Shown piece after piece: positions 47,701 through 61,090 of a stretch of DNA of 64,000 nucleotides (position 1 is the stretch's first letter; the number at the start of each line of letters is the position of its first letter). This DNA is from Casuarius casuarius. Its lineage: Eukaryota; Chordata; Aves; Casuariiformes; Casuariidae. The DNA lies in NCBI GenBank assembly GCA_003342895.1, contig PTFA01000271.1, positions 124,409-188,408 of the forward strand. The letters are read 5' to 3'. Both the position numbers and the translations under genes were made by a program. The notes beneath the pieces were generated by a model that saw only the letters and a list, made by a program, of their open reading frames with translations, made no database searches and was not told where the DNA came from.

Positions 47701-49204
47701 GTGTGCCTCTACCAGCTGGCTGATTTTCATCACCTTTAGTGGTGGGGAGGGGTGTTCAGTAATTCTAAATGAGAGGGTTTAGAGGAGGTGTGCTGCTTTA
47801 ATGTTTCTGGAGTTTCTCCCAGGTACTAGTTTACTTGGTTTTGTGGATGACAGGTGCATTCACGAATGTGTTCTGGAGAGATGGGTGAGTTTGTCTCATC
47901 TGGCCCCTCTGAGGGCAGACCACTATTGTCTTTATTTTGTTCTGTGCTAAGGCAGAAGAGGTCAAGCTAAACCACAACAGGTTAGCAGCTTTTCACTTCT
48001 CAAAAGTGTGTTTGAAATGTTTCCCAGGTGAAAGGGGACTCAGCAGCTCTAGCCCCAGTCTCCCTTCTTTGGCTAGCACTCAATAGCAGAATATGTTTTT
48101 GTAATTGTATCTATTATACCTTGACCCTATTATACCTTTCTCTGTAGCTGTTGCTAGACTGAGGTTCAAGGTAAGTATATCCTGCTGGTGCCTCAATAGC
48201 TGGACAAGTGAGAGGATGTCCTAATAGCATGGACGTGCTGGTGTTTGTGCCTAGTTGGGGTGAGATACTTAGGTAAAAATGTATGCTTACCACTGAGAAA
48301 CAAGAATCCAAAGTCGATAAGCATCTGTGTCAGTGGGTGCTCTTTCCGTATTTGCCTTGTCATGCTTCCTTTGTTTTCCGTCATGATATTTGTTCTGCTC
48401 CTGTTCCTATTGAAATCAGTAGAACTGGCACGTCTGAAGTCAACGACTCATAAACTCTTACGTGTTTATATTTGTTGTTCGCACTTAAGCAAACGTGGTG
48501 TTTTGTAGCTTGTATTATCTGCCTGAACAACATAGCTGTTTTACCAATACAAGGTGGAGCTCCTTGAAAGATGGAAATCACTTTCTGAAAATGATCCATT
48601 TTGTTCCTTTCTAAAGCCCAGCCAGGAATCACTAGCGTCATCTCCTCGTGTTGTTCAAGCGCCTTTGGAGTAAGGTGGCTCAACTTGTTATATATTCAGT
48701 GACCGTCCTAGCAGATGAATAGAAGTATTAGATTACTTAGAAGGGCAAAGCCTTTCAGGGAAAGTATAGATTCAAATAACTTTTGGAAGGCCTTTCTCAT
48801 GGGAAGTTCAAATGTTTCAATATTAGCTTTTGTCCAGACTAAGGGGGGAAAAAAAAATGGAATGGAAGATTTGTGGGAGATGGAAGAAATCAGTTCAGTA
48901 ATGTTGAATTGTTTTGTTTTGCTATTTCTGTTCAAAAGCAGCTCAACATATCTTAAATATGTTCAGATGACACATGTTTATAAGACTTTTTCTTTTTCCT
49001 CCCTGAAAGAACCAAAGTGCTTAACTTGCACTGATTTTAGTATTTTCTCTAAATGACACAAGGCCTCGGGAGCTGGGTCTGGCAGCTGGACTCCCCTCTT
49101 TCCTTCTATCAGCTGTCTGTCTTGTGAAATGTGAGCATTTGTAATGTACAATGCTAAGCTATTGCACAGCTGTTTGCATTCATGGATACCAGTGCTTCAA
49201 AAAG

Positions 49205-49315
49205 GAAGCCAGTAACATTATCTGTGCTACAAGGAGCAAAATGAGGCACTGAGCAGAACAACTTGCTCAAGGTCACACTCTAAAGTGCTAGAATGACAGA
49301 GGTATTCTAACAGGG
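49205..49315 (-). mobile_element. MIR SINE fragment
   Basis: AAATGAGGCACTGAGCAGAA followed by ACTTGCTCAAGGTCACAC and AATGACAGAGG follows the reverse complement of the MIR core ('gaggcacagag..acttgcccaaggtcacac..ggcagagc'). The diverged copy lies on the minus strand. Confidence 0.7.
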
Positions 49316-49749
49316 TTAGTAATAAAACACCTTTTCCATGGTGCTCCAAGCTAGCACATCAGGAAATTCACATATACTTAAACACAGGGACAATCTGTAT
49401 TGCATTGTGGAAGATTTACTTCTCCAGGGACCTTCTCTCATAAAAGAATAGAGGCCGGAGTCACAAGTTGCATGAAGCAGAGTGTTAGTAGGGGAAGGCA
49501 TGAATTAAAGTTTTCTCCTCTGTAGTATTTTGGATCAGTTCAACATGGCAGAACATTCTGACTTCACTGGTCTTGTATCTGATGCTTTATTGTCATTGCC
49601 CTGATGAGAACATGTGTGTTGAAAATGAAGTTTTTTTCATGCTTAAAGAAAAAAATCTAAAAGACAATTCTCAGTGGCAGTGATGAAGGAAGCCTGAGGG
49701 CTTGTTGAGGAAGGATCTGTGGACCTGGTTCATAAGCAGATGACTTCTG

Positions 49750-49840
49750 CCTCAGAGAGGATGATATTATTGCCCTCCTTTGGCATAGAGGAATAATTGG
49801 AAGGTCAGCTAGAATAGCAGTAAGGTGCCACAGCATTTAT
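49750..49840 (-). mobile_element. Possible MIR fragment
   Basis: GATATTATTGCCCTCCTTTG then ATAGAGGAATAATTGGAAGGTCAG resembles the reverse-strand MIR segment 'tattattatccccattttacagatgaggaaa...aaggtca'. It is too diverged to be sure. Confidence 0.35.
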
Positions 49841-52800
49841 GCCAGTTTCCAGCACTTACTAATCTTGGGGTTTAGGGGGCTTTGACAAGCTTAATTGTTT
49901 CCTGAAACCAGACACAAGTATGTAACTACATAGAGGTATTAGTTCTCTGCAGTTCTGTCTTAATTTAAGATTTTTGCAGAGTTAAATAAAAGCTAGGTCT
50001 CCTAATTGTGTGCTTTCTTCTTTCTCCACCTATCCACCTGCCAGCATCTTAACTCTCCTCACAGGAATACTATGGCTCTTATAAATGCAAGTTCAATGTC
50101 CTACCTCAAAAGCTTCTGACTGCTTCCGACCATCAGCATCCCCTGAAAGGGAGTAACGCTGACACAGAGAACCGGAGTGCGCTGGCGATGGAGCACTGCC
50201 TTTGTTCTGGGTGGCAAAGATGGAGGCTGTGCTCTCCTGACTTCTGCTCACAGAGGCATAACCAAACCTTCAAAGCCAGCCTTTGAATTCCAACTTCAAA
50301 AAAAAAGCCCTGCTGCTGGTAAATCAGGGAGTCCAGAGGAACAGTTACATAACTCATATTCAACTGTGTATTTTTCCCAGAGGTGGGTGTGTATGCTGTT
50401 TGGTGGTTTACAGGTAAGTGGATGTTCTCTAGGATGCATTTTTCAATTGGCAGGACTGAGGATCCCAAGAGTTTAATAGAAATATAAGGTCTTAATGTAA
50501 GCGACACTACTGTCCATTGTGGAAAAGGATATTTAAGAGGATATACTACTTACCTCCGTGTATCCTACATATATGAGGGTATAATTTATAAAAGGATACT
50601 ATTGCTTTCTTGGTCCCCCCAGTTTCTTATGAAGCATAACAATTCAGTCATTTGTTGGAAAGCCTATACTTCCTTCATTTAGAAAGTAACAGATACATCT
50701 AACTTTTTTTGGTTTTTGTTTTTACTTTAAATTCAAACTGCTTTCAGTAGGTCAGTGTTTCATCATTGATTGCTCTGTATGGAAGACGGATATTTTTCAA
50801 AGATCTGTGCTCAGTGTTCACCATACTAGTAACTGTCTAATCTCCTATCAGATAGTATTGAAAAGCAACAAACAAATGGGAATGCCCTTCTTAACATCTG
50901 GAAAAAATAAAATGGAGATAAGGACTGTTTTATAGTGTGTACTTTCTTTGAAAAGCAGTATATGCCAGAAATGATTTGCTAAGTTTTGTGTAAATCTGTC
51001 CTGCTGGCTGGTTATCTTTAAGCAATGCTGTCAGGTGACAGGCTGTTTCTCATACAAGTCCAAAAACTTGGCTGAGGGTTAAGTTCCACCTGGAAACTGA
51101 TCAGAAGCCAAGGTGGATGTGGGAACATTATTGTAGCATATCCCCTGCATGAACCATTGCTCAGTAGGTGAGCAGGACCATGCAGCATTAATATATACTC
51201 TGGATACTTTTATTGTGGCTGCATCTTAAAAGCAAAGGGCAGTGCTCGACTCCCTGAGTATAGTCTGTGGCACTTACTCCCTGAGGGGAGATGAAGACAA
51301 CAGTTTTATCCTGGACTACAAATTGAACTACCTGAACAAGTGCAGAGCCTCCAGGATGATCCCAGTGCTTTAGAACTAGTCATACATATGCTATGCTCCT
51401 AGAGCTGTGTTGTGATCTCACTTCAGGCTTGTACCTGCCTTCTTCCAGCTTAGACTCTTGTGAAATGGTGGTCTGCATTTGGTTGCTGTGTAGGTGTGTT
51501 GCACTGCGAATGCCCTGCTGTTGCCTGTGGGAGATATCCAGTACCTAGCTGTGAGCCTTTCTGGCAGAAGCGAGTGAGGGGTGTGCAGATGGAGACTTGG
51601 ACGCTTGCTGGTTTCTGGAATTGTTTAGCTCTTGGCTGGATGACACCTGAATCCAAGGCTTTGCTGTGGAGGGTTTGGCTTCTCCTAAATCTGCAGTCAC
51701 AGTAGGATGTATGTTGGCTGTTGTGCAGAGCAGCCAGAGAATACCTAGCGAGAAAGTGTTGGCTCTGTGGTATGTGCTCCAATCCAGTAGACTCTTGCTC
51801 CCATCACTCTCTTGCCCCATGCCAGCACTATTTCTGGAGACCTATTTAGTGATGGACTTAACCTCCTGTCCCAATGTGCATAGAAAACAGAAACAAGGAT
51901 GCCAGCACTCCCAACCAAGGCTCAGCAGCATTACAGATCAGCTTGCTTTTGCGCTTCACCCTTGGGCTTATTTTTGAATTTGCTTATAGTTTGCCAGGCT
52001 AGTTCTGAAGCTTAACATTAGTTGCTCAACCAGCAAGACAGGCATTAGTGAGTGTTTCTGTCATCAAAAAATCCCTTCCTCCAATTTACTTGGATTTCTG
52101 GATCTTTTTTTTCCCTGAACCACTTCTTGTTAGCAAATTACCTGGATTATATTGAGAGATATCTGATAAATCTAGCAGTTTGCTCCTTTTAGTCTTTGAT
52201 ATATAGCTCTTTGAGGAAGCAATCAAGAAGACTCCAACCTTCACTCATCTGTAGGCAGTCCTGCTTGCTAGTCTGCTGGGCAATAGCAGGGATGGCCAGT
52301 GGAGGGGATGGTAACACAGATTTTTGGTATCTCTGTCCAGTCTAAAGTTTCTTCTAGCTTTATCGCTGTGGAAACAACTTGGCTCATCTTGGAAAAAGCA
52401 AAGCCCTTTGGATGTCCCAGAGGGACTTAAAAGTTATTGATCAAAACCAAGCAGAACTGAGGATTGTAACAAACAGGAGGGTCATTTCCTTCTAATGTGT
52501 AAGAGAACCTGCAAAGTAGCAGTGGTCATAAGGTCTCTGTGTGGGAGGCTTTCCTTCCCTCTCTCTGCTGAGAAGCAAAGAAACCTGAGCAGATGCAAGC
52601 CTGGGGAGTTTCCAGTGGACTTTTGCTAAAATGCCCCTGAGTTTCAATGCACAAAGAAGAAGTCAAGGTTAGGTTTCAAGGGGTGGAAATGACTGCACTT
52701 TTTATTGCAAGGATTTGGGAGTGAGAGGGCTGAGCAGATCAGACTAAATGGCATGCAGGTCATTACAGCTAAAGGGAAGGCTGAACAAATTGAAAAACAT

Positions 52801-54209
52801 TTGATGCTGGGCAGCTTACGGGTTTACTCTCAGATGCATTTGGCCAGCAATGTTTTAGAAAGGATTGTCTGGCCCTTCTTGAGGCATCTAGGAGAACAGG
52901 GTCAAATCCCTACTTTGGGTGTGTATTACCCTTAAATCTGGTTATGCACTCCTCAAAGCTTCAGGTAGCTTAGGGGAGCTAAGTGAATAATCAATAAATC
53001 CTTGAAGAAAGTGGACTGATTCTGTTTAGGAATAGCCCTTGCTAAATCTAATTTATTTTTAGTAGAGCCTCAAATGCCTACCTCAGAAAACAGCTGGCCC
53101 TGGACCCCTGACGGGTAGGTGCTGAGCTTCAGTAATTCTTTAGTGTGGGTCTGAGAGTGCTTGGGTCTGCTGCAATATCCAGTAGGGTGCAACCAAACAT
53201 ACGACCAAAACATTGTCCTGTAGAGCATAGCTCCATGAAAGCCAGTTTTCTAAGTGCTTTGGAGAAGTTTTAATGGGGACCTGAACACGGTCTTGGCACT
53301 GTACATGTGTTTGTGCTTTTGCCCCCAAAGATTCTCATTTGCTAAATGTGTTAGCCTCCCACAGATGACTTAAATATGATCACCTCTGAGTGATCAAGAA
53401 CAGCCAAAGCTGCCCTGAAATTGGAGAAATCTGTCCTTGTCTTGGATGCCTCTGTTTCTTCCCCTCAAACTTATTTGGTGCTCTGTTGGAAAGTCCCAGC
53501 AACTGGAGTACAGCGTTATTGATGGTGACAGCTTGGCACTTTTCAGGAGAAGGGAAAATAGTATTTTAACTGATTCGTTAATTGCAGGTCAGGGTCAGAC
53601 AGTTTGCGGAAAAGCAATCTGCTAATCTGTATCCAATTCGACAGTATATTGGATGAATGTCTATTCCAGCATTTATTAGCTGCTGGTACACTTGTGCTAA
53701 GCAACCAGACAGTGGCTTTGGGGACAAAACTGGGAGGGGTGGGCAGTGTGTGCAAGCATTGCCTATTGCTGACAGTGTGCATGCTACCTGCTCTGGTGAG
53801 AGGTGCTGGATTTCAGTCTCAGGTGGCTGCCACTCGGACAGGCTTTGCCAGCACTGACTTCACACGTTTCCAAGGTGGTGTTTAGAAGAGTGTGATTACC
53901 ACAGATAAGTGTTGCTAAGCCTGCAAAGCTCTGACTTAACCAGCTGATGTAAGGACAGTTGGTCACAGTGTAGCTGTGGAACATAGATGGAGGACTCAGG
54001 AATCTGATCAGCCAGGATGCAAGCCACTGATTCCTTGTCTACCCCTGGTCTAAAAGAACTACCCTCCCAAAATAAGCCTGAAATCATTTTTCTGCTCTAA
54101 AAGATAAACCCACCTAGGAATTAATATGGTTGTGATGCTATTCCATCCCCTTCAGTGGGATTGAGGCTGTGATGCTTAGTGCCCTGGAGAGTCATTACTT
54201 CATAAATCT

Positions 54210-54320
54210 GATGGGACTCTTCAGTTATGTCATTTCCTTGTTGTATCGGCATCCGTGACCTCATCAGCGTTTAAGTTTGAAGCAGCGTAGGCTTTCGATG
54301 GTAAAGCATTTGACTTTCAG
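54210..54320. promoter_or_regulatory. Candidate regulatory block with clustered CpGs
   Basis: Five or more CpGs within about 70 bases (ATCGGCATCCGTGACCTCAT, AGCGTTTAAG, GCAGCGTAGG, TTTCGATGG) in CpG-poor intronic DNA, including a TGACCTCA nuclear-receptor/CRE-like word. No coding frame crosses it. Confidence 0.3.
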
Positions 54321-54775
54321 GACAGCGTGAGGGAAGGAAACTGCATTATGCTTTGGCTGGGGGAGGGGTGGGATTGTGGCTTTGTGTATGTGTATTTTTA
54401 CAGCACTGAGCCCAAACCTTCTAATTTAATGGGACAGATTTGCAAATTTACACTTGCCAATTCTGCCTTCCAAGGGTATTCAAGCACAAGCTCTTTATTT
54501 ATGCCCCAGAGAGCAACTTGCACCTGTGTCATTTCTCCTGTGGTATAGGAAGCTCACGAATTGACAGGTTGCTCTCTGCAGTAATAAATGCCTTACCCTG
54601 TAGCACTGACCCCCATTAGAGGCTAGTGAGGCTGGCCCAGGTGAGCAAGGGCCAGAAGCATAGCCTTGCCTTTTGTACAGGTACTGCAAATGCTGTCACA
54701 GCACAAGTGCAATAGAATATGCATAACGCACCAGCACTGTTTAAGCCCACAGATCTCCAAGCTGTCACGAAAAGC

Positions 54776-54790
54776 TTTTTTTTTTTTTTT
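54776..54790. repeat. Homopolymer T15
   Basis: Fifteen consecutive T, with no element recognised alongside. Confidence 0.9.
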
Positions 54791-55994
54791 GCTGGTGCCT
54801 GCATGTAAAATGTTGAAGAGCAGCACTACACAGCTGCCTGTGAGTCTGGCCTTGTTTCTGCTGCTTTCTAATGGCGGTTGGTGCATCGTATTCCTCCCAA
54901 GACAGGAAGCTCAGGCACTCATAACCATGGAAACACTGGCTTGTCTTCCCTGACAGCTTCAGCTGTACTCAACATCCGTCTCCACAGGAAGAGGATGGCT
55001 ACAAGCTACAGGTTAGTTGTGTGCACATTATGGTATGCTAAAGGTAAAAACCCCTGAATCCCCCCACAGCAGGCTCCTGACCTGCCAGAATGAAGCAGCA
55101 ATGCTGAACTAATGCTGGATGGGATTATAAAGAAGAGGTAGGAAGCAGGAGAGCGCTGTTGAAGGAGAGTTCTCTCCAGGAGCAGGAGGGTGCTGGAAAG
55201 CCGAGTAAGAAAAAGCTGCATTTTAGTTGTTTGTGTGTGTATGTGTTGGCTCAATGTGCTGGACAGCTGGAGCTTTCTGTTGTGACTTTTAGGTAATACT
55301 TTTAAGAAAAAACAATCTTTCCATTTGAAGTTAGCAGTACTTTAAATAGCTTGTAGTGGAGAAGGAAATCTAGGTCTAAGCTCCTGAGTGTCAAATAAGC
55401 TTTGAGGTGGGGATCAGTGCCTCTCTTGCCTTGGTATTTGTGTGTCTCCCCACAGGTCTGCTCACTAAGTTATTGGAAGAATGATTGGTGATAAATGTCT
55501 GTCAAGGCTGTAACTTAGTGCCAGCAGTGTTTTCAAACTTGTTAATATGGGGGAAAAAGCGTGGAGAAATGTCTTAAAATGAGCCTTAAAAAATAATTGC
55601 AGAGGGTCTTTGTGGTGATGGCTCTTTCCATTGCACTTCAGTGTGAGTGTGCATCTGTCTTCAATGGGCTGCATTTTAAATTTTCCTCTTAGACTTGACA
55701 TATTTAGTTTTCAAAGCTAAGTGCAGTTACAACAACAGAACTCCAAGCTTTTAGGAGAAGCACTGTGCATCACCAGCTGCTCAGAAAGGCATGGTGGGAG
55801 CTGGCAAGGCTGGGCCCCTTTCCTCACATGTCGAGTCGTGCATCCCTGTTAAATGCAGGGACAGGACTGTTGCCAGCTTTGGCCTGACTTCAGGAGATGT
55901 CTGGAGAAGTAGTGCTTTCCTGCTCCAGGAAGGTGTTTGGTGCAGTGACCTGTGTTAGCACTTTGTAAACTGGGGGCAGAAACAAAAATAGAAC

Positions 55995-56120
55995 CAACCT
56001 TGACCATTGGCAAATCACTACCGCAGTGTGTCCGTGTGTGAAATGGAGGTGATAAGATTTCACTGTGGATGCTTTGAGGCTTAGTTAATGTTTATGGAAC
56101 ACACTGAACTTTTAGGATAG
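55995..56120 (+). mobile_element. MIR SINE fragment
   Basis: CCTTGACCATTGGCAAATCACT, then TGTGTGAAATGGAGGTGATAA and GTGGATGCTTTGAGGCTTAG track the MIR core in order ('gaccttgggcaagtcact..tgtaaaatggggataata..ttgtgaggattaaatg'). The copy is diverged but collinear over about 110 bases. Confidence 0.7.
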
Positions 56121-57619
56121 GACCTGCTGCAGAGGGCACTATTTTATGGTTCCCAAATGTCTCTTTGACATACCTTAGACATATGAAAACACTGGCATCT
56201 TCTGAAGTGTAAAATGCATAGAGATGCTGGGAGTGTTTGCAAGTTTGAAGAAAAATGTTTCTTCAAGAAAAAAAAGCCTATAATATTCATTTGACAGCTA
56301 CCACTTGGAAATGCTATGAATATGAAGAAAACAAAAAACTGGTAAAATCCAGGGTAGAGGTTAGTGCCTGAACAATAAAAACTGGTCTGGAAATGCTTCA
56401 TACCTCTGCTTGGTATAGGTGTTGACATTCTACCTCCAAACAGAGCAGAGTGCCACCAGTCTGTATGATGGGTCCAAATTTTCTGTGGACATGACAAGCA
56501 TAAATCTGCCTTCTCTGTAGCAGCCTGACAAGACTGTTTTCATGCCAATTGCTACAACACTAAGAAGACTGGACCAAATCAGGGAGCCTGTACTCCAAAC
56601 TTGCCCTGTCAGCAGGGATTCTGGCCAGCACAGTTGTGCAAGATGTAGCCTTGCAATAATAATACGCCTCACAGAAGCAATTTAGTGTTCAGGCTTCTGG
56701 AGTGTTGAGCAGTGAAACATGCTTATCTTTTGCCTGTGCAAAATCCAAGTAAAGACTTCAGGAGCTGATTCTGCCTGCGTGCATCCACATACATGGCAAC
56801 TGCTGTTGGTTCTGATACTTGAACTACCTTTGGCAAATCAGTCTAATCACAGCAGTACAGCAAATGGTGCTTTTTTGCTCAGAGCTAGCTGACTTTTATA
56901 TTAACACAGATAAATTTATAGTTAATCCTGGTATCAGTGCTCCAGAGTTTAGACTGCAATTCAGTGTTTAGTTGATTTGGCATAGATGTACGTGTGAAAT
57001 TGGTTATTACCCAAAATGGAAGCAGACACAAAGCTGGACTTTGAGTTGTGCTAGAAAATATCTATTCTTCTGAGTCTCTGTCTGCACCTAGATCAAGACA
57101 TGTACAACGACTTTGAGTTTGGTCCTAATGCTGGAGATGAGACAACTCCATAGGTGAAAACGTACTTGTGAGCAAGTTGTCATGTGGAATTAGGTAAATA
57201 ATTCTTTCTTCCAGATTCTTGGGAATTGCCAAAGGTGATTTTAGTTTATAAGGGCTAGTGATCGGTGCTGGTTCTGTATGCTGAACTGCATTTTTCTGGC
57301 GGCCTGTTTCTTGCCAATGCAAGTCTATTTTTGGATGAAAGGGTGAATGAGTGACTGCTGTTTGGCTATGTATGTGGAGTTGAGTCCAAATGAATATGAA
57401 TGAAAAAGCAACAAATCATCCTGTAACTGCTGAGGAGAATATCTGATGATAGCTGCAGTTGTGGTGCCAGTTCCACTTACTATTATTGATATTTTTGCAC
57501 CAAGAAGAAAGAGGCCCACAAAGAAATTAAGGATAAAGTTCAGCAAGCTGGTGACTGAGTAAGGAAGAGAAGCTGCTGGCACAATTTCAGAACACTCAGG
57601 TAATAATCTTACCTCTCCA

Positions 57620-57780
57620 CTGATTTGCTCTGTGACCTTAGATCTCTTCACTTTGTTTTGGGTGTGCAACCTATTTTTCTGATTTACCTGTTGAGACTGT
57701 AAGCACTTAGTAGCAGTTACTGTCCTTTTCTGTATGTGTGGATGATGCTTAGTCCTTTGGGTCCTGATTTGATCATTCCT
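57620..57780 (+). mobile_element. MIR-like SINE with L2/CORE-type tail
   Basis: TGCTCTGTGACCTTAGATC and TTTTTCTGATTTACCTG correspond to the MIR core. GAGACTGTAAGCACTTAG, then TTACTGTCCTTTTCTGTATG and TTTGGGTCCTGA match the sauropsid tail 'gattgtaagctcttt..gactgtctttttgttctgtg..ggggtcctga'. Confidence 0.65.
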
Positions 57781-58562
57781 TCAGGGTGTTGCTGAACTGG
57801 AAATGAGCTAGTAACATTTATGACATGCAAAGGAGCTGAATGTGAACGTTTAGGGAAAGTGTCCCCCCCGCCCTTTCAAGGGAGACACCTTTAGAGAGCC
57901 CGTTAATGGTTTACATGTTTCCATAATGTCTAGTAACAAGCTCCCTAAAGCTGGGTGAAATCAGGGGACAGGGGGTTGATCTTACCATTAATGCATGAAA
58001 AGAAAAGAAGCATAGAAACAAAGAATTGGGCTCAACTGGACACTGTGGACTTCCAGAACTGATGGTGCAAGGCAGAGACCTCTCTACCCCAGTAGCCTGA
58101 GACCTGTTAGAAGTGACTGTAGCTAATTTAAAGCATGCAAGAGCAGCTCTAAGCAGTGCTAGTTTGTAAAGCCTCTGCACTTACCTCTGTCAGAGCTCCA
58201 CGTCACAGATGTGCTGCCTTCCTTTAATGTCTTTAGAGCTGCAGTTCACAATTACAGTGTGGCAGCCTGGACTCTCACTGGTGGAATATCTTGAATTACT
58301 GCCTTCTTGTGTCATATTAAGGTAGAGTTACAAATACAAGCATGTCCTATCCCAGCCTAAAGCATGCAGATAGAGCCATGTGCAGAAGGGTGTAAACCTG
58401 ACGATGCCCACATTAAAGACTGAATACTGCAGATAACTAAGCAGGTATGTAGCTGTACCTATGCAAAAGTCAGTACTGACTTCAGGCTAACATGATCAAA
58501 ATCCAGCCTATTTTCTTAGGAATGTAAGATTCAGAGATGGAACATTGGAAAATTAAGAGCTT

Positions 58563-58625
58563 TGGCCTATGCTACATAGTGCAGGTTAAACTAGATGACT
58601 GCAGTGGCTTCTTTTGGACTGTCAA
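58563..58625 (+). mobile_element. CR1 3' terminal fragment
   Basis: GGCCTATGCTACATAGTGCA, then GGTTAAACTAGATGACTGCA and GTGGCTTCTTTTGGACT parallel the CR1 end 'ggcctgtgttatacaggaggtcagactagatgatc..tggtcccttctggcctt'. Only the last 60-odd bases are recognisable. Confidence 0.55.
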
Positions 58626-59164
58626 GCTAAGACGTGAATATGGATTGACTTTCGGTGTATTGTAGGTTTTCCTTCATATCTGCTAAAGGAGGGTGTGTGT
58701 GGGTATGCACTATGTCAACATGCTGTATTAAAGGAACATCCTTGAGCTGCTGGGAAACCTTTAACTGAATTCCTGTTCTGGCTTTTGAAGTTGAGACTGG
58801 ATTATAATTTGACAAGGTCCAGCAACAGACAATTTAGCTTGTGCAACGCACAGGGCAGAACAGAGATATGTGGAAGCATCTCTGCTTTGGCTCTTGGCTC
58901 TCAATTGCTGCTGAGTTATGATCTGAGGAGGGTCTGAAGCTGCACCTCCACCAGTCGTAAGATGCCATTCATCAGCTGCTTGCTGTGGAGGCAGGGGCTT
59001 CTGGTTCCCAGCTCCTCCAGCACAATAAAGTCCCTTCCTGAACAGATGCAAGAAATTTCCTTTGAGCAGAGGAAGTCAGGGAAGAGGAACAAAATGGATC
59101 TGAACTGTAATCCCAAACTTGACTGTTCTGAGTTTTGGTGTTTGGCTTCAGTTCCTAACAGAGA

Positions 59165-59177
59165 TTTTTTTTTTTTT
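59165..59177. repeat. Homopolymer T13
   Basis: Thirteen T followed by CAG. It imitates a splice acceptor, but no coding sequence follows. Confidence 0.9.
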
Positions 59178-60849
59178 CAGAAGCATGTCTAAACTGTGTT
59201 ATTTTTAAAGCTATCATGTATGTCTTCTGTAAGGTCATTTCTCTGTCATTTCCATCACGTGTTACCTAGGCATGAAAATGTACAACAGAAAAGCTGCAAG
59301 GTATGCACAGGATTTTTTCAAGTGGTTTGGAGCTATGGTGCCTATTTTTGGAGATGAAGTTTCAGATACTTTGAAAGCTAGCATAAGTTGTTATGCACTA
59401 TTTTAAATGCAATTGAAAGTCATATTAAAAGCCTCAATTGGAGGCATCCTCAATCACCAATCACTTCTGAAAAGTAATGTTTCACATTGTCAGAGACTGG
59501 AAAAGGGCCTGATCCAAATCCCTGTATCACTCCTCTAAATCAAAGCCAGGAGATGTCTCTTCAATAGAAACACAAATAACTGGCCAGCTGAGGAACCTTT
59601 TCTTTAAAATAACAGATTCTTGCCATCACTTGCTCTGACAGATCTCTCATTACCTGCTGGCAGTACCTCCCTTGCTTTATTTTATTCAGGATGCTTGTAT
59701 TCAATATTGGAGAACTAAAACCCCATTTTCCTATTTGAGAAGGTTCTTCCAGCAATTGAAGTTAATAAAAACAGAAAAGAGGATGTAAACTTAAGACTGT
59801 AGAGCTCTACAGCTGGATAAAAGCTTGGGGTCAATGACTCTTAAAGTGCATTTTGTCCATGTGTATTGAGCTTCTGGTAGCTATATAACGCAGAACAAAA
59901 CATACTCTGAAAACCCTAGGTTTACTTGGCAATGTCTAGGTTTCTGCTTGTAGCCCTCTTACAGAAAAAAGGAGTTACTTTTCAGGTTCTGTCCAGCGTG
60001 GTGACATGCGATAAGGTGGTTTAGCCTGCACGGATCTCAGTCAGGAGCAAGTGGAGCGGGGTCTGAACTTCAGCCCTGCTGATACAGAGCCTACTGCATT
60101 TACTTTGAGTTCTTCCTTCAGGCCAGATGAGGGTAGTTACTCCCCAAAACGCAGGGAAAAGGAAGAGCTCAAATTCATCCAGCACAAATTCCCTCTTTCG
60201 TGAAGACCTGCAGGTTATGTTGTTTTGGATGACTGACAGGCTCACATGGGTTGACTGCAGAAGCTGAAGCCCAGGATGAGCACCCAGGGAGGATGCTCTA
60301 GTTCTGTTTCTAGTTATTTATATCTGCTGGTATTTGGGAAACATCTTTGTGGGCCTCAGCTACTATGGAGCCTTAATAAGGAGACAGAGGTTTTTTGTGT
60401 TTGTTTTAAGTTTGAAACAATTCAAGGACTCTAGAGACTGAAGACAGCTGCTGAGGGAAATGCAGTCTTCCTCAGCTTAAAATAACTTTTTGTGATGTGT
60501 TTTGACTCTTCAAGGTCTCTTTCAAGGCTCTGCCCAGGTAACATCTTGACCTGTGAAGAGCAAAGCTCCTGTGAGGAAGGAGGGCCAGGAATTTCAGGGA
60601 TGGCTGTTTGGGGCAGGCAGGGGACAAGAAGGAAAGGGGGAAAATGCTGATAAGGGTGGCGAACAGTTTCACCTTCAGGAGTAATGAACTGTGGGAGAGT
60701 TGGCTGCATTGAGGGTCTGGCACAGTTTCAGCACATGCACGTGGGGATGGATCAGCTGAGAGAAATGACTGCATTTATTCAATGAATTTACATGAGGTGC
60801 CTGTGTTGCCAGAAAGGGCTGGGCTCCCTCCTGCTCCAAAACATTAGCG

Positions 60850-61090
60850 GCTCCATGCAGGAATAACAGGAGCAGAGCGGCAGGCGCAGCGGAGGGACTA
60901 AGCTGTGAATTTTTCAGCAGAGCCTTCCCTGTGAAGACTGCTGCATGAGGCAGCCCACACGCAGTCTGGGGTTAAGCTCCCCACTGCCATTCCTGGAGTC
61001 TGGCTCTTAATTCAATTTAATCTGATTAATCAAAGTTAACTATAGCCAGCCCACTGCTGGCTGTTCTATAGGCTGCTTCTGTTTCTAGCT
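60850..61090. promoter_or_regulatory. Candidate regulatory block
   Basis: A mixed block with a small CpG cluster (GAGCGGCAGGCGCAGCGG near 60874-60895). About 110 bases later an AT core follows, with TTAATTCAATTTAATCTGAT and TAATCAAAGTTAAC, which contain homeodomain and LEF/TCF-like words. No open frame of interest. Confidence 0.28.

Noticed and set aside
48395..48450. CTCCTGTTCCTATTGAAATC...GAAGTCAAC resembling the 'cccattgaagtcaatgg' ancient repeat
   Set aside because: Suggestive, but only about 50 bases and no flanking family sequence.
59165..59180. T13-CAG as a splice acceptor for a hidden FGF12 exon
   Set aside because: No FGF12 exon 2 or other coding sequence follows.
59490..59545. GACTGGAAAAGGGCCTGATCC resembling CR1 or MIR-related sequence
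   Set aside because: Matches are scattered and the order does not follow either consensus.
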